Below are positions 23,141-31,600 of a stretch of 44,770 nt of DNA, one piece after another. Both the position numbers and the translations under genes were made by a program. Origin of the DNA: a virus; the IMG/VR virus record IMGVR_UViG_3300046777_002233, positions 1 to 44,770 of that record; one strand, written 5' to 3'. The notes beneath the pieces were generated by a model. It searched no databases, had not been told where the DNA came from, and saw only the letters and a program-made list of their open reading frames with translations. The stretch's first letter is position 1. Every line of letters begins with the position of its first letter.

Positions 23141-24208
23141 ATGGAAGTAGGAAATTTACACGTAGGAAGTCAATTATATGTCCATGGTAATTTGCCTGGT
23201 GGAGTGCCCGGACTGCCTGCTGTCTGTTTAGGTGGTGGAGCAGGAACACCACCAATTAATGGAAGCGCATACATTGAGGGTCCAGCCCTTGTAGGAAGTC
23301 CATTATCATTCCCTATTCCCCGTGGACCAGAGGCAACATTAATGGTTGCTAGATCTGTTAATCCATCATTCCCTAGTGCTCCATCAATCCTTAAAATATC
23401 CAGCCGAGGGTTTCCCCCCACACCTATTGACGTAATGCTTGGAGATCCAACAGGACATGTTGGTGTATCTGTTAACTCATTGATCTTTAATATTATTAAT
23501 GATACAAGTGTATCCATAACATCGCCATCATTTAGTCTTTATGCTAATGAGATACATGTTGGAACTGTTGCCCAGACTGGAGCAAAGGCAGAGACTGGAG
23601 CAAAAGCAGATACTGGCGCAAGAGCTGAATCAAGTCTTGCATGTCAGAATGCTAGTCAGGTTGTTAATGGATTATTGACCGTTCAAGGGTCAATTGTGTG
23701 TGCTGGTGATGTTGCGAATTCATTCACAACATTGGGTGCTACAAATGCAATCGCTAATCAGGCTTTAGCACTCGCTGGAAAAGGATTTGATATTCCACAC
23801 CCAACAAAACAAGATCATCGTTTAAGATATATTTGTCTTGAAGGACCTGAAGTTGGCGCATATATTAGAGGAACGTTGAAAGATTCTGATACGATTGAAC
23901 TTCCAGAATATTGGACAAAGTTGTGTAAACCAGAAACAATCACAGTAAACCTTACGCCAATTGGAAGTTGGCAGGAATTGTTTGTTGAGAAAATTGAGTG
24001 GGGATGTAGAATTAAAGTGAAAAATCAATCAGGAGCATCGATTCATTGTAATTATGTTGTATTTGCTGAAAGAGTAACAAACGATCAACTGCAAGTTGAA
24101 TACAAGGGCTTGACTCCACACGATTATCCAGGCGATAATAGTGAATATGCTTTAGGTGGATGGGATTATGCAACACACAAAGGAGAACCTAAACCACCAA
24201 CTTTATGA
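23141..24208 (+). CDS. Structural protein with C-terminal adhesin-like domain (355 aa)
   Basis: 355 residues. The N-terminal 140 are Gly/Pro-rich beta structure (VHGNLPGGVPGLPAVCLGGG). Residues 146-163 are a short repeat, TGAKAETGAKADTGARAE. The C-terminal 100 residues (about 215-312: HPTKQDHRLRYICLEGPEVG, YIRGTLK, IELPEYWTKLC, FAERV) are the same domain as the stand-alone 114-residue protein at 26353. This domain recurs in cyanophage tail proteins, in my memory, near fibre genes. Position after the spike gene suggests a baseplate or fibre-attachment part. The end overlaps the following oxygenase gene by 41 bases. Confidence 0.75.
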   Translation: MEVGNLHVGSQLYVHGNLPGGVPGLPAVCLGGGAGTPPINGSAYIEGPALVGSPLSFPIPRGPEATLMVARSVNPSFPSAPSILKISSRGFPPTPIDVMLGDPTGHVGVSVNSLIFNIINDTSVSITSPSFSLYANEIHVGTVAQTGAKAETGAKADTGARAESSLACQNASQVVNGLLTVQGSIVCAGDVANSFTTLGATNAIANQALALAGKGFDIPHPTKQDHRLRYICLEGPEVGAYIRGTLKDSDTIELPEYWTKLCKPETITVNLTPIGSWQELFVEKIEWGCRIKVKNQSGASIHCNYVVFAERVTNDQLQVEYKGLTPHDYPGDNSEYALGGWDYATHKGEPKPPTL

Positions 24209-24896
24209 GTTATTTCCAACGGTAGTATATCGAGGAGAAATAAAGTGTCATAAAGAATTCAAAGATCAGTATTATACTGATCTTTGTAAATATTGGCATT
24301 GGGCAGAAGAACTTCCTAGAGATGAGATTCAATCTCCCGAAAATTCTGGGAGACATTTTTTACATCATAACGAAAAATACCATGACTTCTTTAGATGTTT
24401 GGATGATAATGTTCGCCAATATTTAAGAGTTCTTAATGTTGATGATTCTCTTTTGAATGTTTATGTGACTAAAGCATGGGTCAATATTCACAATAATGAT
24501 CTTCCAAATACTAAAATACATATACACAATTGTAGTGATATATCTTTTTGCTATTACATAAATTGCAGCGAGCACTCAGATAAACTTTGTTTCCATCAAA
24601 CAAAAAATAATAATGAGGTTTCTGAGTTTATGTTTGAAACTACAAAAAGTGGAAAAAATAATTTAATAACAGGATTTAACAGATACAATTGCAATCACTA
24701 TAATTTAACACCAGTAGAAGGTACGGTCGTATTGTTTCCAAGTTCAATGATGCACTCAACGCTAAAATTGAATCAAGAGAATGATAAAAGAGTATCTATT
24801 TGTGGTGATATTACTTTAACTTTAAGAGAAGATCTAGATAAATGTGAATACAGTCGTATGGATCCTACTACATGGGTTCGAATAAATAACCAGTAG
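24168..24896 (+). CDS. 2OG-Fe(II) oxygenase-like protein (242 aa)
   Basis: The ATG at 24168 is preferred over the GTG at 24156; both overlap the previous gene. The sequence opens QLYELFPTVVYRGEI, the usual LFPT-x-x-Y opening of the phage family of putative 2OG-Fe(II) oxygenases (pfam13759 type). The iron ligands appear as KIHIHNCSD (His 118 and His 120) and PSSMMHST (His 196), with Arg 208 able to bind 2-oxoglutarate; SFCYYINC marks the usual strand. The expected HxD is not clear (HIHN), so the proximal site may differ. One of several oxygenases in this window. Substrate unknown. Confidence 0.75.
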   Translation: MQHTKENLNHQLYELFPTVVYRGEIKCHKEFKDQYYTDLCKYWHWAEELPRDEIQSPENSGRHFLHHNEKYHDFFRCLDDNVRQYLRVLNVDDSLLNVYVTKAWVNIHNNDLPNTKIHIHNCSDISFCYYINCSEHSDKLCFHQTKNNNEVSEFMFETTKSGKNNLITGFNRYNCNHYNLTPVEGTVVLFPSSMMHSTLKLNQENDKRVSICGDITLTLREDLDKCEYSRMDPTTWVRINNQ

Positions 24897-24919
24897 TAAC
24901 TTTTCTGATTTTTTGATGT

Positions 24920-26353
24920 ATGGCTTCGAGTACGCAAAAAAATATTTTAAATTCTTTAGACTCAAAAATAACAGATAGAGCAAATCAAATTACATTTTTA
25001 AAGGAAAATATTACAGTTCTAGATGATCAAAAAGGTGATTTAGATGCTGCTATAAAAAATGTAGATACTTACGTATTACCAGATATTGTAAGTGTAAATA
25101 CAAAATTAAATGCGGTAAAAACGGCATACGAAGATAGATTTACTGCTGGTTGTAGGAGTAGGTTATTCTGGAGAAGAACATCAACAACAACCGTTGTTGG
25201 TGTAGGAACTACCATATCTTACACACAAACAAATTGGACTTGCACAAAGATTACCCCTAATGGTTATTCTCCAAATGCAGCAAGTTCTACAAACATTCTC
25301 TATTTTGACGAATCTTTAGTTCAGCAAAGTGCTCCTTTATCATCCTTGGTTCGAATGCAATCAAAAAATTTATATGGAATAAAATATTATGATCAACCAT
25401 ATACCGCAGATGTAATAGATTCTTTTGTTGCTGGATTTATTGGAACAGTTGGTGCAGGTAGCACTATTTTAAATGTAATGAGTCCAGTTGAAAATGGAAC
25501 AGTAAATTCTGTAAAAGTGGGTCAACTAGTTGTTTGTGATAAATCTGGATTATATTCTGCTACGAATGAAGTAGTTGGAATTGGGACTACAGTTGTAGAT
25601 TTGACAGGAGTTGGAATAGCATCCACAACAGCAACTGTGAATACTATTATTACTGAAATTGCATCTGTCTTATCTGCCTCTGCGCCAGAATCTGATGGAT
25701 CATTTGTTTCTTTTACAATTCTGAAAGCTCCAAGTGATATTGGAAAAGTAGGCATTCCTTTTGGATCAAATCCATATTCTCCAGAATCTATTGGAATGTT
25801 AACATCAAGTAATGTTGGTATAGGTGTTTCTGTTAGATATGATAATTCTGGATATCCATCACAGACTCAATCCTGGAATAAAAATCTAGCTGGGTCTACT
25901 CTATCTAATGGTTCTTTAGTTACAGAACCAAATGTTGGAGCTGGAAAAGTTTATTATGAACTAGGATTTACCTCGAAACCCATTATTAGAAATACATCTA
26001 CAGGTGCGAAAGTAAGAGATGCTGTTGAGGGAGATACTGCATTTTCAACAACAGATCCTTTTTACTCTTTCCCTTCTTATAATGTAGAGGCACTACCAAC
26101 GTGTTCTACACAAGAAACCGCATTGACGAATGCAATATCAACTGCTAATGCTGCCGAATCTGCAATTGCTTCTGGAACTACAGATTTAAATTACCGTTTA
26201 GCAGCAGCCACAGCTCTTAGAGATGAAAGAAATGATATTAACATTCAAATTTGGGGATTGCGACAATTGATTGGTAAAATGGAATCCGAACAAGATACAT
26301 ATGTTGGGGTTCAAAGTTATATTAGTAGTAGTTTAGTAAAGGATATTATTTGA
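24920..26353 (+). CDS. Putative structural protein (477 aa)
   Basis: 477 residues starting MASSTQKNILNSLDSKITDR with coiled-coil-like N-terminal helix (ANQITFLKENITVLDDQKGD) and a similar C-terminal helix (DERNDINIQIWGLRQLIGKM). The middle is beta-rich and Ser/Thr/Gly-rich with VGVGTTISYTQTNWTC and GVGIASTTATVNTIITEIAS, typical of cyanophage fibre or baseplate proteins. No enzymatic motif. A terminal coiled-coil at both ends suggests trimeric or dimeric assembly. The stop overlaps the next start (TGATG at 26351-26355). Confidence 0.75.
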   Translation: MASSTQKNILNSLDSKITDRANQITFLKENITVLDDQKGDLDAAIKNVDTYVLPDIVSVNTKLNAVKTAYEDRFTAGCRSRLFWRRTSTTTVVGVGTTISYTQTNWTCTKITPNGYSPNAASSTNILYFDESLVQQSAPLSSLVRMQSKNLYGIKYYDQPYTADVIDSFVAGFIGTVGAGSTILNVMSPVENGTVNSVKVGQLVVCDKSGLYSATNEVVGIGTTVVDLTGVGIASTTATVNTIITEIASVLSASAPESDGSFVSFTILKAPSDIGKVGIPFGSNPYSPESIGMLTSSNVGIGVSVRYDNSGYPSQTQSWNKNLAGSTLSNGSLVTEPNVGAGKVYYELGFTSKPIIRNTSTGAKVRDAVEGDTAFSTTDPFYSFPSYNVEALPTCSTQETALTNAISTANAAESAIASGTTDLNYRLAAATALRDERNDINIQIWGLRQLIGKMESEQDTYVGVQSYISSSLVKDII

Positions 26354-26694
26354 TGAAAATTAAACATCCTAGATTAGAGGGATATGATTTAAATTATGTC
26401 TCTCTTTTTGGTCCAGAAAATGCTGTCTTCTTAAGAGGAAGAACCAAACGCAACTTTATTGATCTTCCTCCATATTGGGAAGACTTTGTTAACTTATACA
26501 CTCTTAGTGTTCATCTTACGGAAGTTGGATCTAAACAAGATATTTTTGTAAAAGGTATGCAAGGAACAAAAATTTACTTGCAGACAAATGGTATGCCCGT
26601 AGACTGTTATTACTTGATTATTGGAGAAAGGTCTGATATTCCAAGACACAGACCAGAACAGAGGCAGAAACCCCTTGACGAGGACCAAGAGACC
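26353..26694 (+). CDS. Stand-alone fibre-type domain (114 aa)
   Basis: ATG at 26353 (in-frame TTG at 26350 is less likely). The 114 residues line up with the end of the 355-residue structural protein: HPRLEGYDLNYVSLFGPENA against HPTKQDHRLRYICLEGPEVG, FLRGRTK against YIRGTLK, IDLPPYWEDF against IELPEYWTKL, and YYLIIGERS against YVVFAERV. It is a single copy of the domain with a charged tail. It overlaps the stop of the previous gene. A role in fibre attachment or surface display is inferred. Confidence 0.75.
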
Positions 26695-26703
26695 TGATAT
26701 AAT
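26675..26703 (+). promoter_or_regulatory. Sigma70-type promoter with extended -10
   Basis: TTGACG (26675-26680), 17-base spacer, TATAAT (26698-26703), with TGA directly before the -10 (26695-26697), the extended -10 form. It lies at the end of the previous gene and 32 bases before the ATG at 26735. A host-type promoter in a late structural region. Confidence 0.85.
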
Positions 26704-26734
26704 ATGTGGGTAATCAATTGAGGGGACACCCTAC

Positions 26735-26941
26735 ATGACTTTTGAAGATACCCAAGACGAATATTTGACTCGTTGCGTGGTACACACTGCATCTCGTACC
26801 TTTAATCTTTATTCCAATCTTGGCGAAGAAAAGGTAGTTACATGTGATAATGTACAAGAGTTTATGAATGTCCTCTCTGTCGTCAGGAATCTTGTTTCTG
26901 AAGATACCCTGTTTTACGCAGATCCCTTGATTGCAGGGTAA
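26735..26941 (+). CDS. Small hypothetical protein (68 aa)
   Basis: 68 residues, MTFEDTQDEYLTRCVVHTAS..., ending LFYADPLIAG. GAGGGG (26720-26725) is the ribosome binding site. Directly under the sigma70 promoter and 3 bases before tRNA-Gly, so it is probably the first gene of the tRNA transcript. No family recognised. Confidence 0.7.
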   Translation: MTFEDTQDEYLTRCVVHTASRTFNLYSNLGEEKVVTCDNVQEFMNVLSVVRNLVSEDTLFYADPLIAG

Positions 26942-26944
26942 TTT

Positions 26945-27016
26945 GCGGGAGTAACTCAACGGTAGAGTGCCATCCTTCCAAGTTGGAAGTTGCGGGTTCG
27001 AATCCCGTCTCCCGCT
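26945..27016 (+). tRNA. tRNA-Gly (UCC)
   Basis: Acceptor gcgggag (26945-26951) pairs with ctcccgc (27009-27015). D arm, an anticodon loop CTTCCAA (anticodon TCC), and T arm gcggg-TTCGAAT-cccgt are present. The anticodon stem has one mismatch. Discriminator T; CCA is not encoded. It reads GGA glycine codons. Confidence 0.85.
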
Positions 27017-27043
27017 CTCATTGATTGGAGCAAGGGATTTTTT

Positions 27044-27116
27044 GGGAGTGTAGCCCAGCGGAAGAGGCAAACGACTTAAAATCGTTCAAGGGTGGGTTCG
27101 AATCCCACCACTCCTA
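27044..27116 (+). tRNA. tRNA with anticodon UAA (Leu by codon)
   Basis: Acceptor gggagtg with cactcct (one G-U), short D stem gcc/ggc, anticodon stem aacga/tcgtt with loop CTTAAAA (anticodon TAA), variable region only 5 bases (caagg), T arm gtggg-TTCGAAT-cccac, discriminator A. By anticodon it reads UUA leucine. Leucine tRNAs of bacteria have a long variable arm; this one does not, see findings. Confidence 0.8.
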
Positions 27117-27157
27117 TTAGAGGATATCCTCTAAATACACAAAAGTAGAATTATTCT

Positions 27158-27427
27158 ATGAAATATCGCATAGATACTGCTTATTGTTGGTACAATAGAA
27201 AAAGTCAAATTGTTTTGATGTATTTTATAAACCATGTACCATTTACATTTGACGAATTACCACATTCTGCTTTACATACTACAGAAGTTGTAGAAACAGC
27301 TAATTATGAAAGATCATTTGAACCAGAAGATTTATATCAATCTTCTTATTACTTAATACTAGAAGAATGTCATCCAATGTTATTTGATTTAGAATTGGAA
27401 AATCCAGAAATTCTTCCTGTAGATTAA
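27158..27427 (+). CDS. Small hypothetical protein (89 aa)
   Basis: 89 residues, MKYRIDTAYCWYNRKSQIVL, then FTFDELPHSALHTTEVVETA and an acidic end LFDLELENPEILPVD. It lies between two tRNAs, 41 bases after the UAA tRNA and 1 base before tRNA-Thr, so it is probably on the same transcript and processed with it. No family recognised. Confidence 0.65.
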   Translation: MKYRIDTAYCWYNRKSQIVLMYFINHVPFTFDELPHSALHTTEVVETANYERSFEPEDLYQSSYYLILEECHPMLFDLELENPEILPVD

Positions 27428-27428
27428 T

Positions 27429-27502
27429 GCCTCTCTAGCTCAGTTGGATAGAGCAACGGTTTTGTAAACCGTAGGTCGTCGGTTCAAGTCCGATGGGGGG
27501 CT
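27429..27502 (+). tRNA. tRNA-Thr (UGU)
   Basis: Acceptor gcctctc with ggggggc (G-U pairs), D arm gctcagttggatagagc, anticodon stem acggt/accgt with loop TTTGTAA (anticodon TGT), T arm with TTCAAGT loop, discriminator T. It reads ACA. Begins two bases after the stop of the preceding gene. Confidence 0.88.
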
Positions 27503-27505
27503 TCC

Positions 27506-27586
27506 GCCCGAATGGTGGAATGGTAGACACGCATGACTTAGGATCATGTGCTATATAGCGTGAAGGTTCAAGTCCTTTTTCGGGCA
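27506..27586 (+). tRNA. tRNA-Leu (UAG), long variable arm
   Basis: Acceptor gcccgaa with ttcgggc, anticodon stem catga/tcatg with loop CTTAGGA (anticodon TAG), long variable arm (tgctatatagcgtg region), T loop TTCAAGT, discriminator A. It is a normal class II leucine tRNA reading CUA, 3 bases after tRNA-Thr. Confidence 0.9.
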
Positions 27587-27596
27587 TGGAGGTATT

Positions 27597-27809
27597 ATGT
27601 CTTTACTTTCTCAGCAAGATCGACAACTTGCTATTACTTCTTTTGAGCATTATGCAGATTTTCTCAGAAGTGAGATTTCTTATATGGAAGATTCTGATTT
27701 AGTTGACGATCCAAACTACCCAGAGTATCATACATACAAACAAGAATTGTATGAGTTGAATACACTTCTCAACTGGGTACGTTTGGAGCAATTCAAAAAT
27801 GAAAATTAA
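27597..27809 (+). CDS. Small hypothetical protein (70 aa)
   Basis: 70 residues, MSLLSQQDRQLAITSFEHYA, mostly helical and acidic, ending NWVRLEQFKNEN. GGAGG (27588-27592) stands before the ATG. It follows tRNA-Leu by 10 bases. Its end overlaps the next gene by 11 bases. Function unknown. Confidence 0.7.
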   Translation: MSLLSQQDRQLAITSFEHYADFLRSEISYMEDSDLVDDPNYPEYHTYKQELYELNTLLNWVRLEQFKNEN

Positions 27810-27966
27810 TCTCTGGCATTGTAAAGATATGAATCAATGGCGTTGGACTCTGACTGATGACCATCGTCCTATTGTTAAAATGGAGTCAGGTCAGCAACCA
27901 AATCTCCGTGATGCGATGAATGATGTTGCAAATACAGTAGAATACATGATGAATGGCGAAAACTGA
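27799..27966 (+). CDS. Small hypothetical protein (55 aa)
   Basis: ATG at 27799 gives 55 codons: MKINLWHCKDMNQWRWTLTD, then DHRPIVKMESGQQP and a helical end NDVANTVEYMMNG. Strand pattern W-x-W-T-L-TDD looks like a small beta-hairpin fold. It overlaps both neighbours (27799-27809 and 27953-27966). No family recognised. Confidence 0.65.
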   Translation: MKINLWHCKDMNQWRWTLTDDHRPIVKMESGQQPNLRDAMNDVANTVEYMMNGEN

Positions 27967-28561
27967 TTTTTATATTGATAAGGTAACAAAAAAGCAAGCA
28001 GAGGATCTTTTACTCAAATACCATTATCTTAGTGAGATTTCTAAATCGTTTAAGTCAGGATATAACTACGGATTATTTAAAAATAATGACTTTTGCCCAT
28101 TGAATATTGGTGGACCAGTTGGAGTTTGTATTTTTACTGGACTCCCTGTGCCTGAAATTGCTCAAGGTGCTTTTGGATTGAAAAGAAATGAACAACAAGG
28201 ACTCTTCGAACTCTCAAGACTTTGCCTCCACCCTGATACGCAGTCATGCGAATATAACATCACTTCTTGGTTTGTGTCACGATCGATTAGACAACTTCGG
28301 AAAGATACTGAAGTTAAAGCAATCATTTCTTATGCTGATTCAGATTACCATTCTGGTACAATTTATCGTGCTTGTAACTTTAAATATGCAGGTCTCACAG
28401 ACCCTAAAAAAGATTTCTATTATTCAGACGGAACTAAACACTCTCGTGGAAGAGTCAAAGGTTCGGAAGGTGAATGGAAAGAAAGGAGTCGTAAACACAG
28501 ATATGTGATGGTTTTTGATAAAGAACTAGAAAACCACTTGACTTGGAAAGAAGAGAAGTGA
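27953..28561 (+). CDS. Mom-like DNA-modification protein (GNAT-type fold)
   Basis: 202 residues. The order of motifs resembles phage Mu Mom: YHYLSEISKS (23-32), GVCIFTGLP (57-65), LFELSRLCLHP (84-94), then AIISYADSDYHSGTIYRACN (124-143, the SYAD-x-x-H-x-G-x-IY-x-A core) and FKYAG. Mom acetamidates adenine in phage DNA and protects it from host restriction; it has a GNAT-like acyltransferase fold. The identification is by motif order, so a related acyltransferase remains possible. Overlaps the previous gene by 14 bases and ends inside a sigma70-type promoter. Confidence 0.72.
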   Translation: MAKTDFYIDKVTKKQAEDLLLKYHYLSEISKSFKSGYNYGLFKNNDFCPLNIGGPVGVCIFTGLPVPEIAQGAFGLKRNEQQGLFELSRLCLHPDTQSCEYNITSWFVSRSIRQLRKDTEVKAIISYADSDYHSGTIYRACNFKYAGLTDPKKDFYYSDGTKHSRGRVKGSEGEWKERSRKHRYVMVFDKELENHLTWKEEK

Positions 28562-28567
28562 TATAAT
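28538..28567 (+). promoter_or_regulatory. Sigma70-type promoter with extended -10
   Basis: TTGACT (28538-28543), 18-base spacer, TATAAT (28562-28567) with TGA before it (28559-28561). It overlaps the end of the Mom-like gene. No gene start follows before the terminator at 28611. Confidence 0.8.
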
Positions 28568-28573
28568 AGTAAA

Positions 28574-28637
28574 GGCGATACTTAAGCCAGACCCCTTCCG
28601 TGTGCTTCTAAACCCCCAATTGGGGGTTTTGTTGTTT
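28574..28637 (+). ncRNA. Possible small RNA between promoter and terminator
   Basis: The promoter at 28538-28567 predicts a start near 28574; a terminator (28611-28637) follows. No ATG and no open frame of useful length lie between them. The transcript would be about 55-65 nt including the hairpin. It may be an independent small RNA or an attenuated leader. Confidence 0.45.
28611..28637 (+). terminator. Rho-independent terminator
   Basis: AACCCCC-AATT-GGGGGTT hairpin (28611-28628), seven base pairs with a four-base loop, then TTGTTGTTT. It ends the tRNA/Mom cassette and the small transcript before the late structural genes. Confidence 0.85.
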
Positions 28638-28645
28638 GATAAATA
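28638..28645 (+). promoter_or_regulatory. Late promoter GATAAATA
   Basis: GATAAATAA begins right after the terminator tail, 31 bases before the ATG at 28677. A weaker TATAAGTA follows at 28661. Confidence 0.65.
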
Positions 28646-28676
28646 ACTTATAACGGAAACTATAAGTATTAATAAG

Positions 28677-31600
28677 ATGGGTCTCTCCAGATTAGATAAT
28701 TTTTTAAAGAGCGTTCGTGGTACAATTATTTACGTTGATCCGAACAGTCTTGATGCAACAGACAGTGTAGAGAATCAAGGAAATTCTCAACTTCGTCCAT
28801 TTAAGACTATTCAAAGAGCATTAATTGAGTCTGCAAGATTCTCATATCAAAGAGGTCTTGAAAATGATAGATTTGGAAGAACAACAATTCTTTTATATCC
28901 TGGTGAGCACCTTGTTGATAATAGACCAGGATGGATTCCAGATGCTGGAATTTATAGATTAAGAGATGGATCTACCACAACAACTTTAGCGGAGTTTGAT
29001 TCCATTGCTAATTTTGATATTACAGATCCAGATAACATTCTTTACAAATTAAATAGCGTTCATGGTGGTGTTATTATCCCTAGAGGAACGTCAATTGTAG
29101 GATTAGACTTAAGAAAAACCGTCGTCAGACCAAAATATATTCCAAATCCAGAAAATCCTCAAATCGATAGATCTGCTATTTTTAGATTAACTGGATCTTG
29201 TTATATTTGGCAGTTTACAATTTTTGATGGCGATCCAAACGGATTTGTTTATAAAGACTATACGACAAATGTTTTTACTCCCAACTTTTCTGCACATAAA
29301 CTAACAGTTTTTGAATATGCGGATGGAGTCAATAATGTTAACATTAAAGATGACTTCATGACTTATTATGGAAACAGAACTGACCTTGATATGTACTATG
29401 AAAAAATTGGTGTTGTTTATGGTCCAGGATCTGGAAGAGCTATTGATCCAGACTACCCAAGTAATGGTGTTGATATTCAATCAAAAGTTGATGAATATCG
29501 TATTGTAGGATCAAAAGGAGATGCTGTAGGTATTGCAAGTGTTCGTTCTGGAGATGGTATCACTGGAACAACAATTGTTACCGTAACCTTACAAGAAACA
29601 CTTGAAGGTTTGGGAGTAGACACTCCAATTAGAATTGATGGAGTTGGAGCACCTGGTTATGATGGTCAATATCTAATTACTGGTGTAAACAGTTCAACAG
29701 AAATTACATACGAAGTACCTGTTATACCAGATACACCTTTACCCAGTGTAACTTCTGCAACTCTTAATATCACTGTAGATAGTGTAACTTCTGCATCTCC
29801 ATATGTCTTCAACGTATCATTACGTTCTGTATGGGGTATGTGTGGATTACATGCAGATGGTGATAAAGCAACAGGATTCAAATCGATGGTTGTTGCTCAA
29901 TATACTGGTATTTCACTTCAGAAAGATAATAATGCTTTTGTAAAATATGATGTAAGTACTGGAACATATCAAGATACTACCGCTTCTGGTAATGAAAATA
30001 TTTTCTCAGATACGAGAGCTAGATATAAGCCAGATTATGAAAATTATCACATGAAGGGATCAAATGATGCATTCCTTCAGTTAGTTTCTGTTTTCGCAAT
30101 TGGATTTGCTAATCATTATCTCACAGAATCTGGTGCAGACTTCTCAATTACAAACTCAAACTCAAACTTTGGTGCTAGATCACTTTGTTCTAGAGGTTTT
30201 AGAAGAGATGCATTCCGACAAGATGATGTTGGATATATCACACATATTATTCCCCCAAAAGAGAATGAATATACAGACACTACGGTAGAATTTGCTGCTA
30301 TTGATGTTGCTAAAACTATTGGAGTTGGTTCTACCGGAAGGTTATATCTTTTTGGGGAAACTGATGCTAACTTCCCACCATCTAATGTTATTCAAGGATA
30401 TAGACTTGGAGCAAAAGTTGCTGATGAATTAAACCTAGCAATTACTCAAAGTGGTATTACTTCTGTATATACCGCAAGAATCGTAATGCCAAATGGTGGA
30501 ATTGGAACAGGGCAATTTAGTTCCGAGAAGAGTTATTTTGTTGGTAAGAGTGCGGTAGGTATTAATAGTGTTGCTGCTAATGTACTTACCTTAGCAGCAA
30601 ACCATACTTTTATTGATGGTGAAAGAGTTAGAATTGTATCAAGCAACGGACAACTTCCAGATGGTGTGATTAATAATCAAATTTATTATGCAATCGCAAC
30701 AGGAAATAATATTATTAATGCTAAACAGATTAAACTTGGTTCAACATTAAATGACGCTCTTAATGATAATGAAATTGATATCAACAATAAAGGAGATTTG
30801 ATTTCTGTAGTTAGTAGAGTTTCTGATAAAAATGCCGGTGAAATCGGACATCCTGTTCAATTTGATACTACAAACAACCAATGGTATGTTAATGTTTCTA
30901 TAGCAGCAAGTGATAATGCAATTTATCCTAGACTCGTAGGACTGGGAACCACAGCACTTGGAAGCGCAACAACAAAAACATACATTACTAGAAAAGCTTA
31001 TAGTAGAATCTTATCCGACTCTCTTTACAAATTTAGATACATTGTACCTAAAGATTCTGCAATTATTGGTAGAGCCCCACTTGAAGGATATATTATCCAA
31101 GAATCTAATTCTACAACAGGTGCAGTAGATGCAGAGGTTGCATATCAATTTAATCCATCTACATCAACGATTGCAAATGCAGCAGAATTAAGAAACTTTA
31201 GATTTATTTCGGATGCTAGATGGTCATCTCCAACGGCAACTTTTGATACCGAACTTCCACATAACTTAAAAATTGGATCTAAGATTGAAATTCTTGGAGT
31301 AAAGAGTACAAATAATCCAACGGGTATTGCTAACTCTGCATATAACGCAGTTCTTACTGTGAGTGGAATTAGTAGCGCAAAGCAGTTCAGTGTAGGAATT
31401 GTAACAGATCCTGGAACTTTCATAAATGATACTACAATAAGAGATAAAACTCTTCCAAGATTTAAGAAAAAAGAAACAAAAGAGACGTATCAAGTCTATA
31501 AAGTTTTAGAATGGCAACCTTATATTCCAAATCAGCAAGATGGAATCTATCATTTAACAGTTCTAAACGTATCAAATTCCCCAGCTATATCTCCATTCAC

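Noticed and set aside
28188-28508. Alternate-frame ORF inside the Mom-like gene
   Set aside because: The frame is unlike any protein and the Mom-like motifs occupy the other frame.
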